DNA of 64,000 nt from Hymenoscyphus infarciens. Taxonomy: Eukaryota > Ascomycota > Leotiomycetes > Helotiales > Helotiaceae. Every line of letters begins with the position of its first letter. Position 1 is the stretch's first letter. Made by a program: the position numbers and the translations under genes. This document shows, piece by piece, positions 34,374-44,994 of the stretch. The stretch lies in assembly GCA_001414345.1 (NCBI GenBank), contig LLCB01000037.1, forward strand, positions 186,001 to 250,000, written 5' to 3'. Under the pieces are notes generated by a model. That model was not told where the DNA came from, searched no databases, and was given only the letters and a program-made list of their open reading frames with translations.

Positions 34374-34776
34374 TCATCCGTTCAAACTCTGGATCAACGA
34401 CACATTGTCTCCCTTCAACAAGATTTGACCTATAGAACGATTAGCGAAACCCCTGCTCGCTGAACCAAAATATGTACGCACCTAATGATCTTCGGCTCTC
34501 CTCCGTTGTCTTTGTCGCCTGCTTTACCTCGACCGCATCGTCAATAACCAGGTTCATAAACTCGTCGAAACCCTGTAAACATGTCGGTTAGCACTACTTC
34601 GTCTTCATGTTTGCATTATGTGGCATGCGGCTCACTCTAATTCTGCCCTCGATTCTTATTGCCAGCTGCTCGTACAACCAAATTTGGACCGTTGAGTGTT
34701 GCTGGAGGAGCTTGAATATGAAGTTGATGGGTGGGAGCAGGACTTTGCGCCCGCCGCCTCCGCCGCCTCGATTCAT
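34374..34776 (-). CDS. SME1: Small nuclear ribonucleoprotein E (SmE)
   Basis: SmE is one of seven Sm proteins that ring the Sm site of spliceosomal U1, U2, U4 and U5 snRNAs. Three exons on the minus strand (34776-34636, 34572-34483, 34429-34374) give about 95 residues. Conserved blocks are KVLLPPINFIFKLLQQ, VQIWLYEQLAIRIEGRI (Sm1), GFDEFMNLVIDDAVEV and, after the second intron, GQILLKGDNVSLIQSL (Sm2). One caution applies: by my base count exon 2 is 90 bases, whereas 91 are needed to read from DDAVEV into RRSLGQILLKGDN. Either I have miscounted or there is a one-base frameshift in the weakly conserved linker. An essential Sm protein is unlikely to be broken. Confidence 0.85.
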
Positions 34777-34815
34777 TCTGATGTTGGTTTGTGCGTGGAA
34801 GGTTCTTCGTATGCT

Positions 34816-34840
34816 GTTCTGTTCTGTTCTGTTCTGTTCT
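34816..34840. repeat. Five GTTCT pentanucleotide repeats
   Basis: Perfect microsatellite immediately upstream of the SmE start, probably in its 5' untranslated region. On the SmE strand it reads AGAAC. Confidence 0.85.
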
Positions 34841-35218
34841 GTTCCGGCAAATGTCCTCCAGGAGTTGTTGGGAGAGGAGGTTGACTTGCAGTATTGTTTG
34901 CGCTGCGCGTGCAAACAGTTCCGTATGGTGACGGGAGTTGGTGGGTTGCTGGGAAAGCGCGCTAGTGGGGATTTATTTGGGGGTACTAGTATTTGGGGGT
35001 TCAGCACTCGCTCTATGACAACCTTGACCTCAAGCCTTCACGCAAAGACAACTCCCACTCTCTTTCCTTGCCTTTTCTCTCTTTTACATTTACATATTAG
35101 GATTCACGACACTATCAAAACGACCGGGGCGTTCTGCAACTGATATCCACCGTTTTTACGGTCCTCCAACCGACCTCACCTACCTAATTTCCTCGCACCA
35201 CTTGCCCCGCCATCACAA
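34841..35218. promoter_or_regulatory. Divergent upstream region of SmE and MTR10
   Basis: About 380 bases between the SmE microsatellite and the MTR10 ATG. The MTR10-proximal part is C/A-rich, typical of a fungal 5' leader. No specific site is identified. Confidence 0.5.
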
Positions 35219-38200
35219 ATGGTAATCATGGCGACGACGGCCACCACCCAGCAGGCCTTTGCGCCAGTCCTCACGGCCATGTCAACTATGCGCGATGGTC
35301 AGAGGGAGCAAAAGAAGCAGGCACATCAGTTTTTGGAGGGATTTCAGAAATCAGTATGTCGCATCACTTGGGAGGGAAACACATCGCGGGATTTCAAGAG
35401 GGAACTTGCACGCTGATATACTCTCTCTAGACGGAAGCATGGCAGATGACTATTGGCATCCTGAATTCGCAGGCTGATCTCGAGGCCAAATTGTTTGCGG
35501 CCACCACTTTGAGAGGAAAGGTGGGTGGGATGGGATCTTGGGGAGATATTCCATGCGCTAACTTGCTAGATAACTTACGATGTCAATCAAATACCACCCG
35601 ACACTCTTCCCGCTCTCCGAGACCAAGTCCTGGGTCTTTTAAGTCAATTTGCCACCGGCCCCCGACCAATTCGAATCCAGTTATGTGTGTGTTTGGCCAT
35701 CTTGGCCATTCAAATGACGGGGTGGAAAGATGTGGTGCAGTTAGTGGGCTCAACATTGGGATCCTCCAACGAAGGTCACGCCTGTATCCTCGATTTCCTA
35801 AAGGTTCTCCCCGAAGAGGTCACCGAAGGGCGAAAGATCAATTTGACAGTATGTGGGCCGAAACACACCATCCCGCGAGCATCTATAACGACCTTTGGTT
35901 GGGGAGAGATAGCTGTATACGAGTCTAATGCGTAATATTAGGAAGATGAGCTGCAACAAAGAACGCAGGAGTTACTGGGAGATAATGCGAGCCTGGTCGT
36001 CCAACTCCTGATCAACTATACTCAGTCATCCGGTATGTTTTGGTTGGTCACTACCTGTGCCCCATACTAATATCTCTAGATTCGGCTTCAACAAACCCGC
36101 AACTTCTCGAGGTTATTACGTCCTGGCTTCGCGAGGTGCCCGTAGGGGATATTGTCAACTCCCCGCTTTTAGACGTCATATTCAGTGCGTTGAATTCGGA
36201 TAGGTCCTTTGAGGCTGCGACAGATTGCCTGTGTGCGATATTCAAAGAGACACGTGAGGTGGACGAGTATCTTGCCACCATTCAGGTCCTTTTACCTCGC
36301 GTTGTTGCACTTCGTCCTCGTATACGACAAGCTGCCGCAGAAGGAGATGTTGATGCAGATCTTTACAAAGGTTTGACTCGGATTTTCGCAGAAGCTGGGG
36401 AAGCATGGGTGGTTCTGATCGCTCGTGAGCCCACCGCATTCCGACCACTTGTGGAAGCGGTCTTGGAGTGCGCAGCTTTGGACACGGACCGGGATGCCAT
36501 TGCGCTGACTTTCATTTTCTGGTACGAGTTGAAGCTATATCTTGTCCTCGAAAAGTATATTCAAGCCCGGGTCCAGTACGTCGACGTTTATTCAAACCTG
36601 GTCGATGTCATGCTCAAGCAACTGGAATTTCCGACCGAGACTCCAGGCGAGACGGATCTTTTTGATGGAGATCGTGAAGCTGAAGAGAAATTTCGCGAGT
36701 TTCGGCACCTCATGGGAGATGTTTTGAAGGATTGTTGCGAAATCATGGGAGTGACGGATTGTCTATCCAAGGTTCTGGATCGTATAAAGGCATGGATGGG
36801 TGCTTATGCAGGCCAAGCGACCGCCAATTCCGTCCCTCACTGGCAACAACTTGAGGCGCCTCTGTTCAGCATGCGGGCGATGGGCAAAATGGTTGATAAG
36901 GACGAGGACATCATTTTGCCCCAAATCATGCCTCTGATTGTTCAGATCCCGCATCACGAAAAACTACGATTTGCAACAATTATGGTGTTAGGGCGCTATA
37001 CCGAATGGACCTCGAACCATCCGGAGCTCCTGGAATCTCAGTTCACATATATCGTCTCGTCATTTGCAACTGATTCCAAGGAGATTATTCGAGCGGCTGC
37101 CATGGCCATGAAATTCTTTTGCACGGACTGCAAACACTTACTCAGTGGCCAGGTTGTACAGCTGCAACAGTTTTATGACCAGACTCTTGATAACCTCCCG
37201 GGTATCAGCCAAGAAGAGTTGACTGATGGGGTTGCAAATGTTGTCGCAGTTCAGCCACCTACCCAAACTTTCGACCTCCTCAAACTTTACTGTGATCCCT
37301 TGATGGCTCGATTGATGGCCAAGGCCAACGCGGCCACAGACGAGGAAGGAAAGCTTGCAGTAGCAGGTTCGTACACTTACTCCCCCTTTTTAACTGTTTT
37401 GCTAACCCATCAAAGACCACTTGCAGTTAATCACAATTTTCATCCAGATTGTGGTCCCATATGTTGAACCTGGACAAGAAAACCCTGCAGTTAAATATTG
37501 CCAGGAGATTTTCCCCATTCTATCGACCATCCTGGACACATTTTTAACATTTACGCCAATCTGTGAAAGAATCTGCCGATGTTGGAGATATATGGTCATC
37601 TCATATCGAACCTCAACCGTTCCTCTCCTCCCTCAAATGGCAAACAAGCTTGCCACCGGATTTTCTACGTCAAAACAGGGCTGCTTCCTTTGGGCGACAG
37701 GCGCTATCCTGCGAGAATTCTCGGAAGACCGAGAACATGTGGACGAAAATACAACCGAGTCCATATACTCTTTCTTTGAAGCTCAATCGAGAAACATGCT
37801 TCAGATGATGAGCGATTTGCCACCACAAGACCTACCCGATGTTATCGAGGACTTCTACCGTCTCTTGGTGGATGCATTGCTTTATTACCCACATAAATTA
37901 ATTGGCTCAGATCTCTTCGCGCCCATTTTGCAAGCTGCCATCGCAGCATTGGCTCTCCAGCAAAGAGAACCTCTTTCCGCTACCCTCCACTACCTTCGAG
38001 ATGTCATCGGATATGGAGGCGACAACCCGCCAAGTTCAAACAAAAGCCCAAACCCGGCCGAAATTCAACACGCCGTGCAGACGCTTTTGATTGCCAATGG
38101 CGAACATCTTGTGAAGTCAATTTTGGCCGGTATGATGATTACCTTCCCTGATGACTGTTTCACAGATGGTAGTGGTGCACTCTTGGGATTGTTCGAGATC

Positions 38201-38446
38201 CTGCCTGAGCAGACCGCTGTTTGGGTTGATAAGACCGTTCGCCTGCTCCCAGCTGGCACCATTCGCGAAGCAGAAATTGATCGGCTCATGAGCGGAATAC
38301 AAGAACGCTTGTCGCTTGGAAAGGATGGTCTTCGCAAGGTCCGCAGTTTGCTCCAAGATTTTACGAACACTTATAGGAGACGGTACGTCGCTCCCAGAGA
38401 TGGTTTAGGCAGTCTGGAAGCGGAGAGATTCCATTACAAGGCTTGA
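35219..38446 (+). CDS. MTR10: Importin-beta family nuclear import receptor Mtr10 (transportin-SR type)
   Basis: Six exons (35219-35353, 35431-35520, 35570-35848, 35942-36032, 36080-37366, 37416-38446) give 970 residues. Mtr10 imports SR-like mRNA-binding proteins and is linked to retrograde tRNA transport. The N-terminus has the exportin/importin-N pattern (REQKKQAHQFLEGFQKSTEAW, LFAATTLRGKI), with HEAT-like helices throughout. Characteristic stretches are FWYELKLYL, IMPLIVQIPHHEKLRFATIMVLGRYTEW and KFFCTDCKHLL. The C-terminal part has YPHKLIGSDLFAPILQAAI and ends in RRRYVAPRDGLGSLEAERFHYKA. Each of the five introns (36-93 bases apart in size class, mostly about 50) restores the frame. The ATG at 35228 (MATTATTQQ) is an equally plausible start. 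Confidence 0.93.
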
Positions 38447-39979
38447 TAAAAAAAAACTCCCTCTCGAGTCCAGTGGAGATTTTATACCCCCTTTACTGAT
38501 GAGCTCTCCACTTTTTCACATTTTCAGTTTGGTCTTTGTTTGGTTGATTGCATGGCATAGCGATGGAGATGGGTCAAGTCTCGTGTTGTCGGTTTAGAGG
38601 CTGCGTTTTGATTTGGAGAGGAGGATGGATGGGCTTTGATGCATGGAAAAAGTTTGATGGGTAGATGGGTAGGTTGGTGGATTGTTGGTTGGGATGGGAT
38701 GGTTGATTGTCATGTGGATGGATGGATGGGTGAAGATGACACAGAGGCATATTTGAGCGTATACATGGACTGAATCGGGTGGAGTTAAGGAGGGAATTTC
38801 CCGGTGGTAGTCAACGAAAGATGATATATTTCAATCTAGGTCCAGCAGCTTCCAGTGGACTCGACCCTTCTTCTACTTGACGGGGGACTGAACAATACGA
38901 AAAGAAGACTGAACACGTCATTTGAGACCCCGACCAGGGCCTAAGATTACACTGGAGGGTGACTGGGCAACAATTGCCCTGATTGTTTCAGGGGACTTGG
39001 GATAATGAAGAATGGCAAGAGTTCGTTTTCCTACACGGTTTTCGCATGATTGATTTCATTGTTCGAGGCTTTCCAAAGTAACGGACAAATAGGCAGCTAG
39101 TTGCTCTGCGGAACCCGAAAAGGGTGGAAAGTGCCTATGAAATCTCCTCTCTCTGTCTGTTCTCCATTTGGTATGTGTGTTCAAAGAGTGCCCGCCCCGA
39201 AGGGGAAGGAGGTGAAGAAACTGGTACTCGGGCTCCAATCTCGCTCCGGCTTGGGTGGGAGTTGACGCTTTGAGGAGCCATTACGCCCAGGGTAAGTCGT
39301 CGTTCTAGAATCTCAATAAGCATCTACCGTGTATTTCTCGCTAACACAAGAGCCTAAGGGCTGTTAGTTCCCCGAGACACTGGAAGAGTCTTCACCAACT
39401 TTCGCTTATAATCTCGCTTAATCGCATATAAATCCCGGGGCTTTACAAAGTTCACTTTGACGTACCTCACTCCCACGATTCTCACCTCATCTCGACAAGC
39501 CATTAAGTGAGGCTTACGCCAACGAATTATGGAGCCCCAGCTCCCCTCGAAGATTGAGGAGGCAAGGAGGGAGATAGAAGTGGAGAGGGTGGAGGAAGAG
39601 GTATTACTTTTTCACTTGGGTTTTCTTCTGGTCATCGATAGGTAGCCGTGTTTTTAAAGAAGTAGATTGATTGTTCCAACCATCTAGGTAAATTTTAAGT
39701 TGTTCCAAGTGTTGAGGATAGTTGACTTGAATTACCCTAAAAAGCGAGAACAATGAGCTAGGCAGGCAGGCACGAGCCTGAAGTATATACGGCCGCGTCG
39801 ATTCTGAGTAGATGCGTATTTGTGACAAGTCAAAAAAACAAAGGGGAATTATGTTTAGGAAAATAAAAAAATGGCATAGAGTATTTGTACATTATTCATT
39901 TACACATTAATGCATTAAGGTATTCGTCAGCCCATCAATGAGACCAATACCATCATCCCTTCATTGTCCGAAAAACGCT
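38447..39979. other. Intergenic region, no supported gene
   Basis: 38.55-38.75 kb is rich in GGATGG/GGTTGG simple-sequence runs, probably MTR10 3' DNA. At 39690-39800 there is a decayed repeat related to 13736-13860. A short frame at 39530-39655 beginning MEPQLPSKIEEARREIEVE is too short to support as a gene. Confidence 0.55.
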
Positions 39980-42513
39980 CTAGGTGGACTTATCCTCGTC
40001 AATGGGTTCATTAAGGAGCAGTCGGCCAAGATAACGTAGCTCGTAGCAACGAGAGTTGACTGGATCAAATCGGGGTTGCTCACGAGCACGAGTAACTTTT
40101 TCCTCTGTGAAAAAACGGTCATGTCAGCCCACGAAACTTGAGAGGGGAGAGAAGAAAAAACTTACCAGTTACATAAAGCTTGCGGAAAAAGTTCCTATGA
40201 GTCTCAGAAATATCCGTGTGGATAACGCCATCAGCTGTGAAAGTTACCACGGGAGTAACATTCTTTAAATGTAAGAGCATATTAAGCATGTTAGTGACAT
40301 CTTCAGCTTGGGTGGCAAACGAGAATGGTGGCTGTATGAGTGGCCAGTCCTTTAGAAGATTTTCTTGCTCCCAAAAATTGAAGAACCAAGTGCATTTCTC
40401 CAAGCAATTGAGAATGAGGATACCAGTGAGGAAAATCTCGAAGGATTGTCTAAAACCTTGACCAAGGAGATGTTTTTCGATATTCGCTAGAACCTCTTTC
40501 GTGAGTTGAGCCGCCTTTCTTTCAACAACAGAACCGAGCTGTGAATTGACAAGGCGCCATGATCGTTCGTCGATTATCGTGCCACTACCAACTGCATTTT
40601 GACTATTGAATCTCGAAGTCAAATTCCACCTAACCTCGTGGTCGACCAGAATATGCACCGTTGCCCAAAGCTCAAGCGCCTTGTTGAGAGTTTCCCGATG
40701 AAGATGGTTAGTGGAGGTCAAATTGACGACAGTATCCAAGGTAGTTCTCATAAACTCCGAGGGCTCGTGTTGGAAAAAATAAGGCTGCATTTGCCGGGTA
40801 TATACGTCCATCTTTGCTCCCAGATCGTCGTTTTCTTGATCGAGGATATATACAGTTTGACTTTCAAAACCCTCGCCCATTCCCGTATCCATATTGGTGT
40901 CGACCGCGGCTTGACCTTCAAGAACATTGAAAGTGGCGTATATTTTGGTTTCTTGGTGAAGCGAGGCATCAATTTCTACGGCGGAGGCGCGAAAGACGAC
41001 ATGATCGGTCACGGCCTTGAGGTTGTTTGTCATGAGGAGATGATGCATACCTGCAGCAAACATACCCATCTCTGCTGGGAGGCGTTTGCGTGAGCACTCA
41101 CTCTTCCAAACACGAGCACAGTCAACGTCCTTACACGTCTGGCAAGGTGTGCCTTCCCCACAGCATTTCTTCAAAAATCTGCATCGAGTACAAGCTCCCA
41201 GCTTCCGGATACTTTGAACTGCAAGACGTCGTGAGTGGCTGAATTTGGATCGGGATTTCTGCGATTTCTTGTTTGAGCTTCGCTTTCCGTCTCCAGGCTC
41301 TGCACTGAATTCTGTAGTCATAGACTCCGCGGAAGGAACCTGGGGTGATTGGAAGCTCAATTGATGTACGGGTTCGATACTTTGTTGGACTGGCTCTTGA
41401 AAGGCGTTGACCGAGCCTTCTCTGGCTGGCCAAGGCGTTGTTGCATCTTCGGGTGAGTGATGAATAAAATTATCAGGCATAGAAGCGTTTGCTTCCTGAA
41501 TGGCCTGTACAAATTCTCTCTCTCCAGCAGAAGTAACGGCAATATGGGGGTTCATGGGTGGCTCGTGGTTCACTAATTCGGGATCCAGCATGTTTGGACT
41601 AAAGTTGGCAGAAGCAAGCTGTGCCATTGAGGTTGCCTTGGCAGCCATTGCGATATTTGGCGAGGAGGAACGAGAACCCGCATGAAACATACCATGTGAG
41701 GACATAAAAGAAGGAGGATATGGATTATTAGGGTTGGGGGAAACGTCCACTCTAGGTGAATGTCCACTGTGGTGACTTGCGGTGAGAGCGCGAGCTTGGG
41801 CAGCCTCGATCATTTGTTGCTGGTCTCGTCTTTGCTGCTCCATGACTATGGAAATTAGCATTTGAAATGTAGTTAGAATTCGAAGACTTGCTCTTTTTCT
41901 CGCGCGAGGCTCGCTGTTCATAACTGACTGGCGGATTGTCCAAAGTATACTGCTCTTGTAGCTTCAGATGATTCGAGGCACCCAGCTGCGACTGGTTTCC
42001 TCCTCCTTGATTGTGGGGTTGTTCAAAGTTCTTGGAAACCTCGGCCAGGACCTCGAGAGCACTCAGATTGAGGCCATTTTGTGCGGGAACGATAGCGCGA
42101 TTGGGAGGGCCTTGGATTTGATATGTGCCGTCGTTGGGAAGTCCATTCTGTGCCAAAATCGCTGTTTCCCTCACCTGCTGGCTCAGATTTGGACATTTTC
42201 GAATCAAGTGAGCCATCAGCGCATCACATCTTCCCTTGGCGAAAAAGACGCCGCAGTTCCTGCATGTGTATTGATATCGATTCGATTGATCGTTTAGCTT
42301 GTTTCCGCGTTCGAAGTGCTCGCTGATCAAAGCTATGATAAGTTAACAACAGCCTTTCAAAGATTTACGGATTGTATGGTTGCCAATATGCGAATAGCGC
42401 ATTGTTGACGAGAAGCTGTTGGCCATAGGTAGGCGGTGGGAGGTAGGTAGTTCTAGGAGGACGCGTGGGTGGTAAGACTGGCAGAGCAACTTACGGTTTG
42501 GTTTTCTTCCCAT
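39980..42513 (-). CDS. Putative transcription factor: BED-like zinc finger plus Cys-rich DNA-binding-like cluster
   Basis: Four exons on the minus strand (42513-42495, 42332-41925, 41845-40166, 40104-39980) give about 743 residues. The short first exon reads MGRKPN and splices to PLISEHFERGNKLNDQSNRYQYTCRNCG. It continues GRCDALMAHLIRKC, a BED-type CxxC...HxxxxC finger near residues 25-55. A second Cys cluster around residues 380-410 (CTRCRFLKKCCGEGTPCQTC...C) resembles a Zn2Cys6-like module and follows a basic Ser/Lys stretch. The middle is Gln/Ser/Pro-rich and disordered. This N-terminal family is widespread in Pezizomycotina, with unknown targets. The second intron uses an atypical donor (GTTATG) chosen to keep frame, so the region near residue 142 is the least certain part. 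Confidence 0.82.
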
Positions 42514-43402
42514 GGTTACAGATCAACTTCCCAGGAGGCGAGAGGCCAGCCAAGGGAGCTCTCAATTGCTGTATATCCCGAGTTCAGAGATAATCGATCG
42601 AGGAGGGGTGTTATTGAGGGCGGTGAGGTTCTCTCGAAGTTTGTGCCAGATCTATTTTGGCGGTGAGATTTCGTGAGTGTGGTGGTTGTAATTTTAGTGT
42701 CCGATTTATGCTCCATGGTCATCCGATATTATTCCGTGCCTCGGCTGTCCAAATCTAACAAAAGTTAACACTAGCATTCCACTCACTACAAAGACTTTAG
42801 GTGAATTACAAATTGTTCCCAGTCTCTGTAATAATTTGAATTCACTATCTAAAGATGCTCATTTGGCCAGGATGGGTGCAAGATTGTGGCTGCTTAAGAG
42901 TTAAAACTTAGGCCTATCTCAGGAATTGATAAATAATTATACTTATTATTTGTTATTCATGTTTATAGATAACGAGGTAGTCGTACTTAGCAGTATTTAT
43001 ATTTACAGCTAATTAGTTTATTCGTTAATACTTATAAGTATTTATCAAGAATTCGAAAAAGAACGAGGCTACTATTCTCTTAGGTATCTAATAACTTTTC
43101 CTGCCTCTAAATATCCTAGGCTATAATCAATCCTACTGTTTACTAGTCAATCAATTAAATTATAGTATATTTAAAATTCATATAACTCTTTTATTATAGA
43201 CGTAATATCTCTACATAGTACTATAAGAATATTTTTACAAATAGAGAATATTCGTTAAATTAAGACTTCGGTTCGTTATTTATCTTCGTAGAAAAAGAGC
43301 TGTTCGTAAATATATTTATAGGCCTCATGTTCTTACGGAGTCGCGAATATTTACGAATATCCGCCAAGGGAATATCCAAGGCCAACACTGTATTAGCCTT
43401 GT
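42514..43402. other. Intergenic region with AT-rich degraded block
   Basis: 42900-43390 is strongly AT-rich with no open frame, similar to the other decayed blocks. The first 200 bases upstream of the zinc-finger gene are its likely promoter. Confidence 0.6.
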
Positions 43403-44411
43403 TCAGACCTCGATGACTTCTTTTACCTTTCTATCTCTACCTACAATTAATCTCAATTGCTTTCCTTTCTCCTTTATCACTCCCTCCCTTACACCTTCCA
43501 CAAAGAGCTCATAAGCGGGAAAATATCCATCTACAAACTTCCTCACCTCTTCCATACTCATACCCGTGTCTTTTGCACTTCTCAATTCCGCTTCCTGCTG
43601 CTCCCTCCATTCATAAACCCATCTTGTGTCCTCGGCATCAATATGAACAAAGGCATTGTATTCATCCGTCAATACATCATAGTCTTTCAACCTTTCGTTC
43701 ACAAACAGCAAGTCTTCTAGCTTGTGGTCTTTGAGCGTGAGAGATGGAGCATCTCGTTTGGAGGCAACCATGGCAGGTGGGAGTGAACGGAAGCCGATAC
43801 ACCACCCCTCGAGTATTATGACTCGAATTGGAGGACTTCCGGGGGTGTTCGCTGTGTGCCAACTGGAAGAGGGTGTGCGATCACCTAGACCATTGTGGAG
43901 AGATTTATCGTAACTTGGGATCTTGGTCTCTTCGTTGGCAAGAAGGGAAGCAATTACTTGACGGGCAAGCGCCATATCGTGTGTTCCTATTCATCCGTCA
44001 GCCATTCCTCCCCTTCCCTCGATAGAGAAACAAACCAGGTTCCCCCCGGTATTGTACGAGTTTGTTCTCCCCATTTTCCTTTGCCAATTTGGTTTGGCCT
44101 TCTCGTGGAAGATAGAGATCATCTATACTCAACACCAACGTCTCCAGCCCCTCTTTCTCAAGTAACGTTTCTGCGAGTTTGGAAACCAAGGTTGTCTTCC
44201 CGGCTCCTTGTACGCCATTGAGACCTATTATGAAGGGACGATTCGCTTTGGAGGGATCTTGGAGGTAGGCATGGAGACGAGTGATTATGAATGGAATGCA
44301 GTACGGAGATTTATCGTCGACAGGTATTGTTTTGAGAGGTGCTGGTAGTGGGGTGGTAACAACAGCCGGAGGATTTAGAGTGGTGTGGGGTGTGGGGTTT
44401 CCTGAAGCCAT
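43403..44411 (-). CDS. TDA10: P-loop ATP-dependent kinase, TDA10 / D-glycerate 3-kinase-like
   Basis: Two exons on the minus strand (44411-44036, 43986-43403) give 319 residues. Features are Walker A GLNGVQGAGKTTL near residue 65, LVLSIDDLYLPREGQ (Walker-B-like and substrate loop), the phosphate-binding RGEPGTHD motif across the intron, and VIILEGWCIGF. All are characteristic of the yeast YGR205W/Tda10 group, which is related to plant glycerate kinase (the last step of photorespiration) and to pantothenate/uridine kinases. The physiological substrate in fungi is not established, so the name reflects family only. It is divergent from FOX2 with 583 bases between start codons. Confidence 0.9.
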
Positions 44412-44852
44412 AATTATGACTTTGTTGTTATGTTTGGGAGACGAGAAGAGAAAAGGGGTTTGTGGTAAGCGAGGAGAGTAGGTGGTGAGGCATTTCTATC
44501 CAGAAATCCGAGTGAGTGAGTGATGGGACCTACAGACAGAAGTCCCTGGTGGAGTGAGCTGTGGTGGGTCCAAAGGTGGAGGTGAAGAAGAACTCACAAC
44601 AGCTTCGAAGCAGTTTGGGTCTTGTTTTCACATGAAAGTAGCTCGAAGGTGATTACTTAACCCTATTATTGCAGTAATCGGATTAAGTAAGAAAATAGAC
44701 TGGCACGTGGACTTGAAAGGTTCTCGTCTCGCCTTGACGCCTTGAAAGTGAGGCTTTCCCAGGCTTTCCCATGTGAAGATGAATGTGGGGTTCTCCAGCT
44801 TCCGGAGTTTGGTGGTTTGACAGGGACAGGGGCCGGGTTGCCGCCAACTAGA

Positions 44853-44858
44853 CCGAGG
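44853..44858 (-). promoter_or_regulatory. CCTCGG-type fatty-acid regulator (FarA/FarB) candidate site
   Basis: CCGAGG on the plus strand (CCTCGG on the minus) lies 137 bases upstream of the FOX2 ATG. CCTCGG is the known core bound by FarA/FarB upstream of peroxisomal beta-oxidation genes in Aspergillus. A 6-bp word is expected by chance many times in 64 kb, so only its position supports it. Confidence 0.35.
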
Positions 44859-44994
44859 CATGTGAGGAGGAAGCCGAAAGCAACATCTACTTAGCCATCC
44901 ATACTCATACTCTCCCCCAACTCATTTAACCTCACTTTCCTCACTTCTTCCATTACCTAACACTGAGCAGACTGATTTGCTGAATACATTCACA

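Noticed and set aside
39528..39655. Short plus-strand frame MEPQLPSKIEEARREIEVE...
   Set aside because: Too short and runs into a decayed repeat; no splice continuation found.
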